Shown here one piece after another: positions 7,407-14,972 of a DNA stretch of 25,926 bases. The notes beneath the pieces are model-generated. The model was not told the origin of the DNA, did not search any database, and saw only the letters and a program-made list of their open reading frames with translations. The DNA comes from Actinomycetota bacterium (lineage in GTDB: Bacteria; Actinomycetota; Thermoleophilia; Gaiellales; Gaiellaceae): assembly GCA_005883245.1 (NCBI GenBank), contig VAXT01000016.1:1-25926 (forward strand). The letters run 5' to 3'. Numbering within the stretch: the first letter of the stretch is position 1; every line of letters begins with the position of its first letter. Position numbers and translations under genes: made by a program.

Positions 7407-9292
7407 TGGACGATTGCTTCGAGGCGGGGCTCGCGCAGCGCGCCGGGTGTCCGCTCGACGTGCCGCTCGTGCCAGAGCGTGAACGCGAGCAGGCCCCAGA
7501 GCTGGCGGCTCAGGTCGTCGCGGCCGGCGACGTGGTCGTCGATCAGCCGGGTCACGGCCTCGGGCCGGAAGAAGCCGTGGCGCCGGAGCGTCTGCGCCGA
7601 GAGCGTCTCGCGTGCGAACGGCTCGAGGTCGCCGCGGAGCCAGGCCGCAGCCGGGATCGAGAAACCGCGTTTGCGCCGCCGCGAGAGCTCCGGGGGGATC
7701 AACGGCGCGACCGCCTTGCGCAGGAGGATCTTCTTGCGGAGGCCCCGTACCTTGTGCCGATCGGCGAGCCCGAGCGAGAAGGTCGTCACCACCGGGTCGA
7801 GGAACGGGACGCGCGCCTCGAGCGAGTGCGCCATCGACGCGCGGTCGGTCTTCACGAGCAGGTCGTCGACGAGGTACGCGCCGAGATCGACGTCCTGGAG
7901 CCGCGCGAGCAACGTTGCGCCCTCGGTCTCCGCGAAGCGCGCCCGCAGGTGGTCGACCGGATCGGAGCCGTTGCCGCGCCCGGTCAGCTCGGCCCGCGCC
8001 TCCAGCGAGAAGATCTCCTTCCACCCGTGATGCCGCTCCAGCGGCGGCAGGTGCGCGGCGCGCACGAACCGCTTCGCCTTGTAGTCGAAGCTCGCCCTCG
8101 CGCTCGACGAAGGCAAGCGCTCGACAACCGGTCGCAGCAGCGGAGCCGTCCAGCCCGCACGCTCCGCGAGCAGGTCGGCCGCGTACGTGTAGTAGCCGCC
8201 GAAGAGCTCGTCCCCGCCCTCGCCCGAGAGCGCGACCTTCACGTCCTCCGCCGCGAGCTGCGCGACGAGGTACGTCGGCAGCGCCGACGAGTCTGCGAAC
8301 GGCTCGTCGAAGGCCTCGGCCAGAGCCGGCAGGAGCAGCGCCGCGTCCGGGCGGAGCACGAGCTCGCGATGCTGCGTCCCGTAGCGCTCGGCGACGAGGC
8401 GCGCGTCGGCGAGCTCGTCGAAGCTGCGCTCCTCGAAGCCGATCGAGAACGTGCGCAACGGCTCGGAGACCTCCTCGGCGGCGAGCGCGGCCAGCGCCGA
8501 GGAGTCGATCCCGCCCGAGAGGAGCACCCCGACTGGCACGTCCGAGACCAGGTGCGCCCGCACGGAGTCCCGCAGCCGCGCCCGGAGCTCCTCCACGAGC
8601 TCGGCCTCCTCGTCGCGGCGAACCTCGTCCGCCGCCACCGGCGCCGGCCGTGCGTAACGCACGAGCTCGCTCCGCCCGTTCTCCCAGGTCAGCACGTGCC
8701 CCGCCTGCAGCTTGCGCACCTCGCGAAAGATCGTCAGCGGCCCGGGGACGGAGTTGAACGCGAGGAACGCGTCGAGCGCATCGAGGTCGATCTCGCCCCG
8801 CGGAAGCGCCCGCAGCTCGGAGGCGAACTCGAGCTCGCCGCCCACCTCGCGGTAGTACAGCGGCTTGATCCCGTACGGGTCGCGGGCGAGCACGAGCCGG
8901 GCGCGCGCCGAGTCCCACAGGGCGACCGCGAACATCCCGCGCAGCCTCTCCGCGAACCGCGCGCCGTGCTCCTCGTACAGGTGCACGAGTACTTCGGTAT
9001 CGCCGCTCGTCGAGAAGCGGTGGCCGGCCCGCTCGAGCTCGCGGCGCAGCTCGCGGTAGTTGTACAGCTCACCGTTCTGGACGACCGTGATCCGCCCGTC
9101 CTCGTTCGAGATCGGCTGGTCGCCCGTGGCGAGATCGATGATCGCAAGACGCCTCGCTGCGAGGCCGACGGGCCCGTCGAGGTACGTGCCGTCGGAGTCC
9201 GGCCCGCGCTGGACGAGGGTTGCGCTCATCGCCGCGAGCCTGCCGGGGTCGACGGACCCACGGGTGGACGCGATTCCGCAGATCCCGCACAT
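7403..9292 (-). CDS. asnB: Asparagine synthase (glutamine-hydrolysing)-type amidotransferase
   Basis: The 629-residue protein starts MCGICGIAS, which leaves Cys2 as the class II glutaminase nucleophile once Met1 is removed. The glutaminase half contains RGPDSDG, RLAIIDL and NGELYNY. The synthase half carries the PPi-loop LSGGIDSS at about residue 257 and SGEGGDELFGGYY near 354, followed by the C-terminal lid region. It hydrolyses glutamine and uses the ammonia to amidate an AMP-activated carboxylate. True asparagine synthesis is possible. The coupling to DUF354 and the surrounding sugar genes also fit the glycan-modifying AsnB-like amidotransferases that are common in exopolysaccharide loci. 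A TAGAGT element on the minus strand lies 8 nt before the ATG and there is no Shine-Dalgarno sequence, so the transcript looks leaderless. Confidence 0.9.
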   Translation of the reverse strand: MCGICGIASTRGSVDPGRLAAMSATLVQRGPDSDGTYLDGPVGLAARRLAIIDLATGDQPISNEDGRITVVQNGELYNYRELRRELERAGHRFSTSGDTEVLVHLYEEHGARFAERLRGMFAVALWDSARARLVLARDPYGIKPLYYREVGGELEFASELRALPRGEIDLDALDAFLAFNSVPGPLTIFREVRKLQAGHVLTWENGRSELVRYARPAPVAADEVRRDEEAELVEELRARLRDSVRAHLVSDVPVGVLLSGGIDSSALAALAAEEVSEPLRTFSIGFEERSFDELADARLVAERYGTQHRELVLRPDAALLLPALAEAFDEPFADSSALPTYLVAQLAAEDVKVALSGEGGDELFGGYYTYAADLLAERAGWTAPLLRPVVERLPSSSARASFDYKAKRFVRAAHLPPLERHHGWKEIFSLEARAELTGRGNGSDPVDHLRARFAETEGATLLARLQDVDLGAYLVDDLLVKTDRASMAHSLEARVPFLDPVVTTFSLGLADRHKVRGLRKKILLRKAVAPLIPPELSRRRKRGFSIPAAAWLRGDLEPFARETLSAQTLRRHGFFRPEAVTRLIDDHVAGRDDLSRQLWGLLAFTLWHERHVERTPGALREPRLEAIVQ

Positions 9293-9299
9293 GCGGCAC

Positions 9300-9306
9300 T
9301 ACTCTA
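9300..9306. promoter_or_regulatory. Overlapping divergent -10 elements for asnB and the antiporter
   Basis: Only 23 bp separate the asnB ATG (9292, minus) from the antiporter GTG (9316, plus). Within them TACTCT (plus, 9300-9305) and TAGAGT (minus, 9306-9301) share five base pairs, and each fits TANNNT. They lie 10 nt and 8 nt before their start codons. This is the symmetry expected of a bidirectional promoter. No Shine-Dalgarno sequence exists on either side. Confidence 0.45.
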
Positions 9307-9315
9307 GATCCAGCG

Positions 9316-10908
9316 GTGGCCACGTTCGGCGCACACGAAGAGCTCCAGCTCCTCCTGCTGCTGCTCACGGCTCTGGCGCTGCTCCTGCTCGCCGACCCGC
9401 TGCGCATCCCGTATCCGATCCTGCTGGTCGTCGGCGGGCTCATCCTGGGGTTCGCGCCGGGGGTGCCGACGGTCGTGCTGCCGCCCGACGCCGTGATCGT
9501 CGGGATCCTCCCGCCGCTCCTCTACTCGGCGGCCTTCAACACCGGCCTGCGCGACCTGAAGCGGAACGTCCGGGCGATCTCGCTGCTCGCGATCGCGCTC
9601 GTCACCGTGACGATGGTCGCCGTCGCGGTAGCGGCCCACTACGTGATCGGCCTCTCGTGGTCGGTCAGCTTCGTGCTCGGGGCCGTCGTCTCGCCCACCG
9701 ATCCCATCGCCGCGACCTCGATCGCGCACCGACTCGGAGTCCCGCGCCGCGCGATCGCGATCGTCGAGGGCGAGAGCCTCGTCAACGACGGAACCGCGCT
9801 CGTCCTCTTCAAGTTCGCAGCCGCCGCTGTCGTCGTCGGCTCCTTCTCACTCGTCCACGCGGCCGGCGACTTCGTCTGGACGGTGCTCGGCGGGATCGCG
9901 GTCGGGCTCGTGATCGGACGCGTGATCCGCTTCATCCGCTTCCGGGTCAACAACCCGCCGCTCGAGGTGACGATCGCGTTCCTGACCGGCTACATCGCCT
10001 TCCTGCCCGCCGCGGCGCTCGGCGTTTCAGGCGTGCTGGCGGTCGTCACTGCCGGCGTCTACATGGGCTGGCACACGCCCGAGCTGACGACTGTGGATAC
10101 GCGGCTTCAAGGAGACGGCTTCTGGGCAATCTTCAACTTCCTGCTCAACGCACTTCTGTTCGGGCTCGTCGGCTTGCAGCTCCAGCCGATCCTCGACCAG
10201 TTGCACGGCCTTTCGTGGGAGCAGCTCGTCGGCTATGCGGCACTGCTCTGGCTGGTGGTCGTGGGGATGAGGTTCGCGTGCGGATTCCCGATCGCGCACG
10301 TCCCGCGCTGGCTCTCGCGCAGCCTGCGCGAACGCGATCCGACCCCGCCCTGGCAGTTCATCGCGTTCATCGGCTGGGCCGGAATGCGCGGAGGGGTGAC
10401 GCTGGCCGCGGCGCTCGCGATCCCGCTCGAGACGGACGCAGGAGCTTCCTTCCCGGACCGCTCGCTGGTCGTCTTCCTCGCGTTCTCGATCGTGCTCTCG
10501 ACGCTCGTCATCCAAGGCCTCTCCCTGCCCGCAGTCGTGCGTCTGCTGAAGCTCGAGCGCGACGACCTCGACGAGCGCGAGGACGCGAAGGCTCGGATCC
10601 ACGCGGTCGATGCGGGGCTCGCGCGGCTCGAGGAGCTGATCGACGAGGACTGGGTGCGCGACGAGACCGCCGAGCGCGTCCGCGGCATGTACACCTTCCG
10701 CCGGAACCGCTTCGGCGCCCGGCTCGACGGCTCCGACGAGGACGGGATCGAGGCGCGCTCGCAAGACTACCAGCGGCTGCGACGCGAGTTGCTCGAGGCC
10801 GAGCGGGGCGCGGTCCTCGCGCTCCGCAACGAGGGCAAGATCAGCGAGGACGTGATGCAGCGCGTGACGCGCGACCTCGACCTCGAGGATTCGCGGCTAG
10901 ACGTCTAG
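9316..10908 (+). CDS. CPA1-family Na+/H+ (cation/proton) antiporter
   Basis: The 530-residue protein has about twelve hydrophobic segments followed by a charged cytosolic tail of roughly 115 residues. CPA1 signatures are clear: SPTDPIAATSIAHRLGVP (from S126), the ion-site segment EGESLVNDGTALV with N157-D158, and WAGMRGGVTLAAALAIP with R358. These transporters exchange Na+ or K+ for protons in pH and salt homeostasis. The GTG at 9316 is chosen because it places MATFGAHEEL before the first helix; starting further upstream would overlap the divergent asnB start and its promoter. The tail (LERDDLDEREDAKARIHAVD...) is helical and charged, and is typical of bacterial NhaP/YjcE-like members. A hairpin follows the stop by 25 bp. 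Confidence 0.9.
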   Translation: MATFGAHEELQLLLLLLTALALLLLADPLRIPYPILLVVGGLILGFAPGVPTVVLPPDAVIVGILPPLLYSAAFNTGLRDLKRNVRAISLLAIALVTVTMVAVAVAAHYVIGLSWSVSFVLGAVVSPTDPIAATSIAHRLGVPRRAIAIVEGESLVNDGTALVLFKFAAAAVVVGSFSLVHAAGDFVWTVLGGIAVGLVIGRVIRFIRFRVNNPPLEVTIAFLTGYIAFLPAAALGVSGVLAVVTAGVYMGWHTPELTTVDTRLQGDGFWAIFNFLLNALLFGLVGLQLQPILDQLHGLSWEQLVGYAALLWLVVVGMRFACGFPIAHVPRWLSRSLRERDPTPPWQFIAFIGWAGMRGGVTLAAALAIPLETDAGASFPDRSLVVFLAFSIVLSTLVIQGLSLPAVVRLLKLERDDLDEREDAKARIHAVDAGLARLEELIDEDWVRDETAERVRGMYTFRRNRFGARLDGSDEDGIEARSQDYQRLRRELLEAERGAVLALRNEGKISEDVMQRVTRDLDLEDSRLDV

Positions 10909-10933
10909 GCTGCGCTTGCGCTGCCGGTTTCAG

Positions 10934-10958
10934 GACGCGCGGGCTTCGCTCGTGCGTC
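10934..10958 (+). terminator. Hairpin downstream of the antiporter gene
   Basis: GACGCGCGGGC and GCTCGTGCGTC pair over 11 bp around a TTC loop, with two G-U pairs in plus-strand RNA. On the minus strand those two positions become A-C mismatches, so the hairpin favours plus-strand transcripts, that is, the antiporter mRNA. There is no U-run after it, so termination may be weak or assisted. It lies in the 87-bp gap between two convergent genes. Confidence 0.45.
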
Positions 10959-10995
10959 CGTCGGAAATGACCGGTCGACCCGCCGGTATCGGCAC

Positions 10996-11652
10996 CTACG
11001 CGGCAAGGAACTGGCGGAGAACGCGCCAGGCGGTGGCGCCGAGCGTGCGCAGGTACAGGCGCAGCGAGCGGTCGGCGATCCACTCGAGGTCGTGCGCGAG
11101 CTTCTCCGCCATCGACGTCTCGTAGCCGCGCCGCACCTGGGCGAAGCCGGTCAACCCGGGCCGAACGACGAGCCGCTGCCAGTACGCGGGCAGCTCCTCG
11201 GCGAGCTCCTCGAAAAAGCGCGGCCGGATCGGACGCGGCCCGACGAGGCTCATGTCCCCTTTGAGCACGTTCCAGAACTGCGGGATCTCGTCCAGCTGAG
11301 TAGCGCGGAGCCAGCGCCCGAGCTTCGTCACCTCGGGCTCGGTCTGCTGGACAAGCTCCGCTCCGAGGTGATGGCCGATTCGCGCCTCCGCGCCCGGTCG
11401 CAGCGTCCGGAACTTCGTCATCGTGAACACGCGCCCGCCGCGGCCGACACGCTCGCCGCGGTAGAAGACCGGACGTCCCGAGCTGAGCAGGTTCGCGATC
11501 CCGATCGGAACCGTCAGCGGCAGCGAAACGAGCAGGAAGAACGCCGAGAGGATGACGTCGAGCGTCCGCAGCTCGAGGTCGACGCGCCGCCGGTCCGGGG
11601 TCTCCTGGGCGAGCCGCGAGAACCGCTCGGCAAGGCTGTCATGGCCTTGCAT
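10996..11652 (-). CDS. Small polyprenyl-phosphate sugar-1-phosphate transferase (bacterial sugar transferase, PglC-like)
   Basis: The protein has 218 residues with one hydrophobic re-entrant helix at about 33-52. The catalytic signature follows in order: SSGRPVFYRGERVGRGGRVFTMTKFRTL (58-84), the Asp-Glu dyad in QLDEIPQFWNVLKGDMSLVGPRP (D121-E122), and RPGLTGFAQVRRGY. This is the monotopic sugar-transferase domain alone, without the N-terminal membrane and Rossmann parts of the WbaP/WcaJ type. It would move a sugar-1-phosphate from a nucleotide sugar onto undecaprenyl phosphate, the first membrane step of glycan assembly. It is the natural acceptor step for the DegT/CapD product, though that link is inferred. 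The start may be ATG 11652 or GTG 11664; neither has a good ribosome binding site. The divergent DUF2182 start lies 31 bp away. Confidence 0.88.
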   Translation of the reverse strand: MQGHDSLAERFSRLAQETPDRRRVDLELRTLDVILSAFFLLVSLPLTVPIGIANLLSSGRPVFYRGERVGRGGRVFTMTKFRTLRPGAEARIGHHLGAELVQQTEPEVTKLGRWLRATQLDEIPQFWNVLKGDMSLVGPRPIRPRFFEELAEELPAYWQRLVVRPGLTGFAQVRRGYETSMAEKLAHDLEWIADRSLRLYLRTLGATAWRVLRQFLAA

Positions 11653-11669
11653 AGTCAAGGTCACTGAGT

Positions 11670-11675
11670 TGTAAT
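11670..11675 (+). promoter_or_regulatory. Possible -10 element for the DUF2182/DUF1326 operon
   Basis: TGTAAT lies 8 nt before the ATG at 11684, in an AT-rich patch that stands out from its surroundings. No Shine-Dalgarno sequence is present. The opposite strand reads TACAAC across the same bases (11673-11668), facing the divergent sugar transferase. Confidence 0.3.
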
Positions 11676-11683
11676 TCTTGCGG

Positions 11684-12419
11684 ATGGAAGCCGCGTCGGT
11701 TCGAGAGCGTTCTCCGCTGCGATTGAATCCGGTCGGCGTCGCCGCGGCGCTGCTCGGACTGACGCTTGTAGCGTGGATCGTGACCTTCGATCGCATGCGC
11801 GGAATGGACGCCGGCCCAGGGACGGATCTCGGCGGCCTGAGCTGGTTCCTGGGGATCTGGGTGACGATGATGGCGGCGATGATGCTGCCGTCGGTATCGC
11901 CGATGGTGCTCGCCTTCGCGAGGGTGACGAAGGAGCGGTCACGGCGAGGGCAAGCGGCCTTCGTTCCGACGTGGGTCTTCCTGGCCGGCTATCGCCTGGG
12001 ATCGGGCCGGACCGTACGTAGCGGGAGCTGCGATTGTGGTCGCAGGTATCTACCAGTTGACGCCGGTGAAGGACGTCTGCCTCCGTCACTGCCGCACGCC
12101 GATGCACTTTCTCCTTCACGGCTGGCACGAGGGCAAGCTCGGTGCGCTTCGCATGGGAGGCGAGCACGGGCTCTACTGCGTCGGCTGCTGCTGGGGCCTC
12201 ATGGTCGTCCTCTTCACCGTTGGCGTCATGAGCCTCGTCTGGATGGCCGTGATCGCGGCCGTGATCTTCGCCGAGAAGGTGATCCCGTACGGAACTAGGC
12301 TGACGAAGGCCCTCGCGTTGGCGTTCGTCGCGCTCGGCATCTGGATTGCCGTCGCACCGTCCAGTGTCCCGGGTCTGACTCAGACGGGCTCGGGTCCGTC
12401 CATGGGAATGCAACCGTAG
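11684..12419 (+). pseudogene. DUF2182 predicted metal-binding membrane protein, broken by internal deletion and frameshift
   Basis: Two frames carry the two halves of one DUF2182 protein. The first runs from the ATG at 11684 (RERSPLRLNP..., MRGMDAGPGTDLGGLSWFLGIW, MMAAMMLPSVSPMVLAFARV, FVPTWVFLAGY) and loses homology at about 11990. The second starts at about 11991 in another frame (IAWDRAGPYVAGAAIVVAGIYQLTP, then CLRHCRTPMHFLLHGW, GLYCVGCCWGLMVVLF) and ends at 12419. Intact members carry a membrane helix and loop of roughly 25-30 residues between these two parts. This stretch is missing, and the loss is not a multiple of three. The Cys/His-rich half still looks well preserved, so the event is either recent or an assembly error. 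DUF2182 commonly pairs with DUF1326, the gene directly downstream. The function of the family is unknown. Confidence 0.75.
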
Positions 12420-12433
12420 AGAGAGGAGTACGG

Positions 12434-13039
12434 ATGGCGTACACGATCAAGGGAACCTACGTCGCGAGCTGCGACTGCGTCGGGGTCTGCCCGTGCCCGG
12501 TCGACGGAACGCCCGCGACCGAGAACGGCGAGTGCAAGGGCGCGGCTGCCTTCGCGGTTGCCGAAGGAAGTCTGGACGACACTGATCTCGGTGGCGTCAA
12601 CTTCGTCCTCTACAACTTCTTCCCGGCCAACATCAGCGCCGGGAACTGGAAGGTCGGCCTCGTCATCGACGACGGCGCCTCGGACGAGCAGGCCCAGGCG
12701 ATCGAGCGGATCATCTCAGGGGAAGAGGGAGGTCCCTTCGGAGAGTTCAAGCCGCTGATCGGCGACTTCGCCGGAACCGAGCGCGCGTCGGTCGCCGTGG
12801 CAGACGGCTCGGTGACTGTCTCGGGCAAGAGCGACTACATGTTCGAGCCGTTCACCGGGCCGGACGGATCCCCGACGACCGTGCGTGGGGCGATGTTCGC
12901 CTTCGCCCCCGAATACGAGATAGGCAAGACCACGGGCAAGTCGGACGCATTCGGCCTCTCGTTCGATTCGAACTACGGCGAGTCGGCTCAGTTCGAGTAT
13001 TCGACGGAGGCGACCGGCGTCGTCCACCCGCGGGCCTAG
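12434..13039 (+). CDS. DUF1326 domain protein
   Basis: The 201-residue protein opens with ...YTIKGTYVASCDCVGVCPCP, a cysteine cluster at C13, C15, C19 and C21 with another cysteine at 34. This cluster at the N-terminus is the mark of DUF1326. The remainder is beta-rich (VNFVLYNFFPANISAGNWKVGLVIDD, SDYMFEPFTGPDGSPTTVRG) and has no signal peptide or membrane helix. The cysteines suggest metal binding, but no function is established. It follows the broken DUF2182 gene by 14 bp, has its own AGGAG 5 nt before the ATG, and ends just before a strong terminator, so the pair forms a closed two-gene unit. Confidence 0.85.
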   Translation: MAYTIKGTYVASCDCVGVCPCPVDGTPATENGECKGAAAFAVAEGSLDDTDLGGVNFVLYNFFPANISAGNWKVGLVIDDGASDEQAQAIERIISGEEGGPFGEFKPLIGDFAGTERASVAVADGSVTVSGKSDYMFEPFTGPDGSPTTVRGAMFAFAPEYEIGKTTGKSDAFGLSFDSNYGESAQFEYSTEATGVVHPRA

Positions 13040-13059
13040 GCGTCGCGTCGTCCTGCCTC

Positions 13060-13095
13060 GAGAGGGCCCCGCTGCGGGCCCTCTCACTTTTCTCC
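13060..13095 (+). terminator. Rho-independent terminator after the DUF1326 gene
   Basis: A perfect 10-bp stem, GAGAGGGCCC (13060-13069) and GGGCCCTCTC (13076-13085), closes a 6-nt loop and is followed by ACTTTTCTCC with a short T-run. It lies 21 bp after the DUF1326 stop and upstream of the LysR promoter, isolating the two units. The stem also works on the opposite strand, but without a T-run. Confidence 0.85.
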
Positions 13096-13110
13096 GGGGT
13101 CGCTCGACGG

Positions 13111-13125
13111 ATAAGCTCTCCTTAT
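13111..13125 (+). promoter_or_regulatory. LysR-type operator ATAAG-N5-CTTAT over the lysR -10 and start
   Basis: The perfect inverted repeat ATAAG-CTCTC-CTTAT obeys the LysR-box rule T-N11-A and ends directly at the ATG (13126). The same arms with the same spacing recur at 17927-17941. TAAGCT (13112-13117), 8 nt before the ATG, is a TANNNT -10 inside the operator, so binding should block the gene's own promoter. Confidence 0.65.
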
Positions 13126-14016
13126 ATGGACACCCGCCAGCTGGCGGCCTTTTGCGCCGTCGTCGAGCGCAAGAGCTTCTCCGAGGCTGCCGAGCGGCTC
13201 GGCGTCACGCAGCCTGCCGTCAGCCAGCAGATCCGTTCGCTCGAAGACCGGCTCGGCCAGCAGCTGCTCGACCGCTCCGGACGACGCGTCGAGCCGACCG
13301 AGGCGGGGAACCGGCTCTACCGCAGCGCCCAGCGGATGCTCGCGCTCGAGCGGCAGCTCCTCGACGAGGTCGCCGGCGATGCGGAAGGGCCGCTCCGCGG
13401 GCAGCTCGCGCTCGGTGCCTCGACCGGCCCGGGCGGCACGGTCGTCCCGGTGCTCCTGTGCGAGTTCGCCGAGGCGAACCCCGACGTCACGGTCGACCTC
13501 ACCATCTCGGACACGCAGACGATCGTCGAGCAGGTCGCGCGGCGCGAGCTTGAGCTCGGCGTCGTCGGCGCGACGCCCCGCAACCGCTCCGTCGCGTACG
13601 AGCCGTTCTTCCACGACGAGGTGATCCTCGTTTGCCCGCCGGAGCACCGGTTCGCGGGCAAGACAGTCGCGCTCGAAGACCTGCGCGACGAGCAGCTGAT
13701 CGCGATGCAGGAGGGCGCAGGCGTGCGACAGGTGATCGACGACGAGCTTCGCGATGCCGGGGCGCGGCTGAGCGACCTCGGCGTTCGGCTCGAGCTCGGG
13801 CTCCAGGAGTCGGTCAAGAGCGCGGTCGAGGCGGGGCACGGCGTGACGTTCATCTCGCGGACGGCGGTCGAGCGCGAGCTGGAGAACGGGACGCTTGCCG
13901 AGGCGCGCGTCCGCGGGCTCGAACCGTCGCGCGAGATCTCGCTCGTTCGTGCGGGCGGCCGTGTGTCGACGCGCGTGGCCGACGCGTTCGTCCAGTTCGC
14001 GCGAGAGCGGCTGTGA
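13126..14016 (+). CDS. LysR-family transcriptional regulator
   Basis: The 296-residue protein has the standard LysR layout. An N-terminal winged helix-turn-helix covers residues 1-60 (MDTRQLAAFCAVVERKSFSEAAERLG, then TQPAVSQQIRSLEDRLGQQLLDR). A linker helix follows to about 90. The periplasmic-binding-protein-like effector domain starts at GQLALGASTGPGGTVVPVLL and includes LELGVVGATPRN and AGHGVTFISRTAV. The effector-domain style is that of the CysL/CbbR-like branch, though the ligand cannot be read from sequence. The ATG abuts an ATAAG-N5-CTTAT repeat that is also found before the flavoprotein-comA-cysH operon. I infer that this protein represses itself and controls that sulfur operon. The last codon overlaps the next gene as GTGA, so the dehydrogenase is coupled to it. 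Confidence 0.92.
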   Translation: MDTRQLAAFCAVVERKSFSEAAERLGVTQPAVSQQIRSLEDRLGQQLLDRSGRRVEPTEAGNRLYRSAQRMLALERQLLDEVAGDAEGPLRGQLALGASTGPGGTVVPVLLCEFAEANPDVTVDLTISDTQTIVEQVARRELELGVVGATPRNRSVAYEPFFHDEVILVCPPEHRFAGKTVALEDLRDEQLIAMQEGAGVRQVIDDELRDAGARLSDLGVRLELGLQESVKSAVEAGHGVTFISRTAVERELENGTLAEARVRGLEPSREISLVRAGGRVSTRVADAFVQFARERL

Positions 14017-14972
14017 TCGTCCGCTGGGGCCTCGGCGAGCTCGAGGGCGTGCTCGAGGAACTCGGCGCCGCGCGGCCGTTCCTCGTCGCGAGCCCGCGCT
14101 GGGACCCGCCGGTGGACGTGGCCGGCGAGTGGCGCGAGGTCCCGTCCGACCGAATCGCGGACGCTGTGGCCTCGACCGAGGATGCAGACGGCATCCTCGC
14201 CGTCGGCGGCGGTAGCGCGATCGACCTCGCGAAGGCGATCTCGGCCGAGACCGGCCTCTCGCTCGTCTCGGTTCCGACGACGTACTCGGGAGCCGAGTGG
14301 ACGCCCGGCTTCGGGATCCGCGACCACGAGCGGCGCGCGAAGGGCGGCGGTTCGGGCGCGAGGCTGGCCGGAATTGTCTACGAGCCGGAGCTCACGCTCG
14401 GCTTACCGCGACCGGAGACCGTCGGCACGGCGATGAACGCCCTCGACCACGCGGCCGAAGCCCTCTACGTCAAGGGGCGAAACGAGGATGGCGACCGCGA
14501 GGCGCTGTCCGGCGCGCGGCTGATCGGCGAATGGCTCCCTCGGGTCGTCGAGACGCCGGAGGACCTCGAGGCGCGGCGCGCGCTCCTCGAGGGCGCGATG
14601 CACGCCGGAACCGCGCTCGCGTCAGCCGGTCTCGGCCTTGCCCACGCCATGGCACAGGCTCTCGGCGGACGCTTCGGCCTCCCGCACGGCGCGATGAACG
14701 CGATCGCGCTCCCGCCCGCGCTGCGCTTCAACGAGCCGGTCGCAAGCGCCGAGATCGCACGCTTCGGCGAGGCGCTCGGCACCGACGACCCGATCGGCCG
14801 CGCGCAGGAGCTCGCCCTGCTCGGTGGATACAAGCGCCTCCGCGACCAAGGCGTGCCCGAGAACGAGCTCGCCGAGGTCGCGGAGGCCGCCGCAGGCCGA
14901 CCGGGCGCGCGGGCGAATCCGCGCCCGGCAACGCCTTCCCAAATCTCAGACCTGCTGCGCTCGGTCTACTAG
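14013..14972 (+). CDS. Maleylacetate reductase-like (Fe-ADH superfamily) dehydrogenase
   Basis: The 319-residue protein has the group III alcohol dehydrogenase fold. A nucleotide-binding loop AVGGGSAIDLAKAIS lies at 63-77, followed by VPTTYSGAEWTPGFGI (88-102), ALDHAAEALY with H146, LAHAMAQALGG with H211, and LPHGAMNAIALPP with H225. The position that holds the metal-ligand aspartate in iron-dependent members (usually DALTH) is asparagine (MNALDH), as in maleylacetate reductases. The family uses NAD(P)H to reduce maleylacetate to 3-oxoadipate in aromatic degradation, but no ring-cleavage gene is present in this window, so the true substrate may differ. The start is the GTG that overlaps the LysR stop. 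The N-terminus is about 20-30 residues shorter than usual. Confidence 0.8.
   Translation: MIVRWGLGELEGVLEELGAARPFLVASPRWDPPVDVAGEWREVPSDRIADAVASTEDADGILAVGGGSAIDLAKAISAETGLSLVSVPTTYSGAEWTPGFGIRDHERRAKGGGSGARLAGIVYEPELTLGLPRPETVGTAMNALDHAAEALYVKGRNEDGDREALSGARLIGEWLPRVVETPEDLEARRALLEGAMHAGTALASAGLGLAHAMAQALGGRFGLPHGAMNAIALPPALRFNEPVASAEIARFGEALGTDDPIGRAQELALLGGYKRLRDQGVPENELAEVAEAAAGRPGARANPRPATPSQISDLLRSVY

Noticed and set aside
6399..8918. A very long minus-strand open frame covering the DUF354 gene and running far into asnB
   Set aside because: Only the last third (to 7406) has family sequence; the rest is an Arg/Ala-rich shadow of asnB in another frame.
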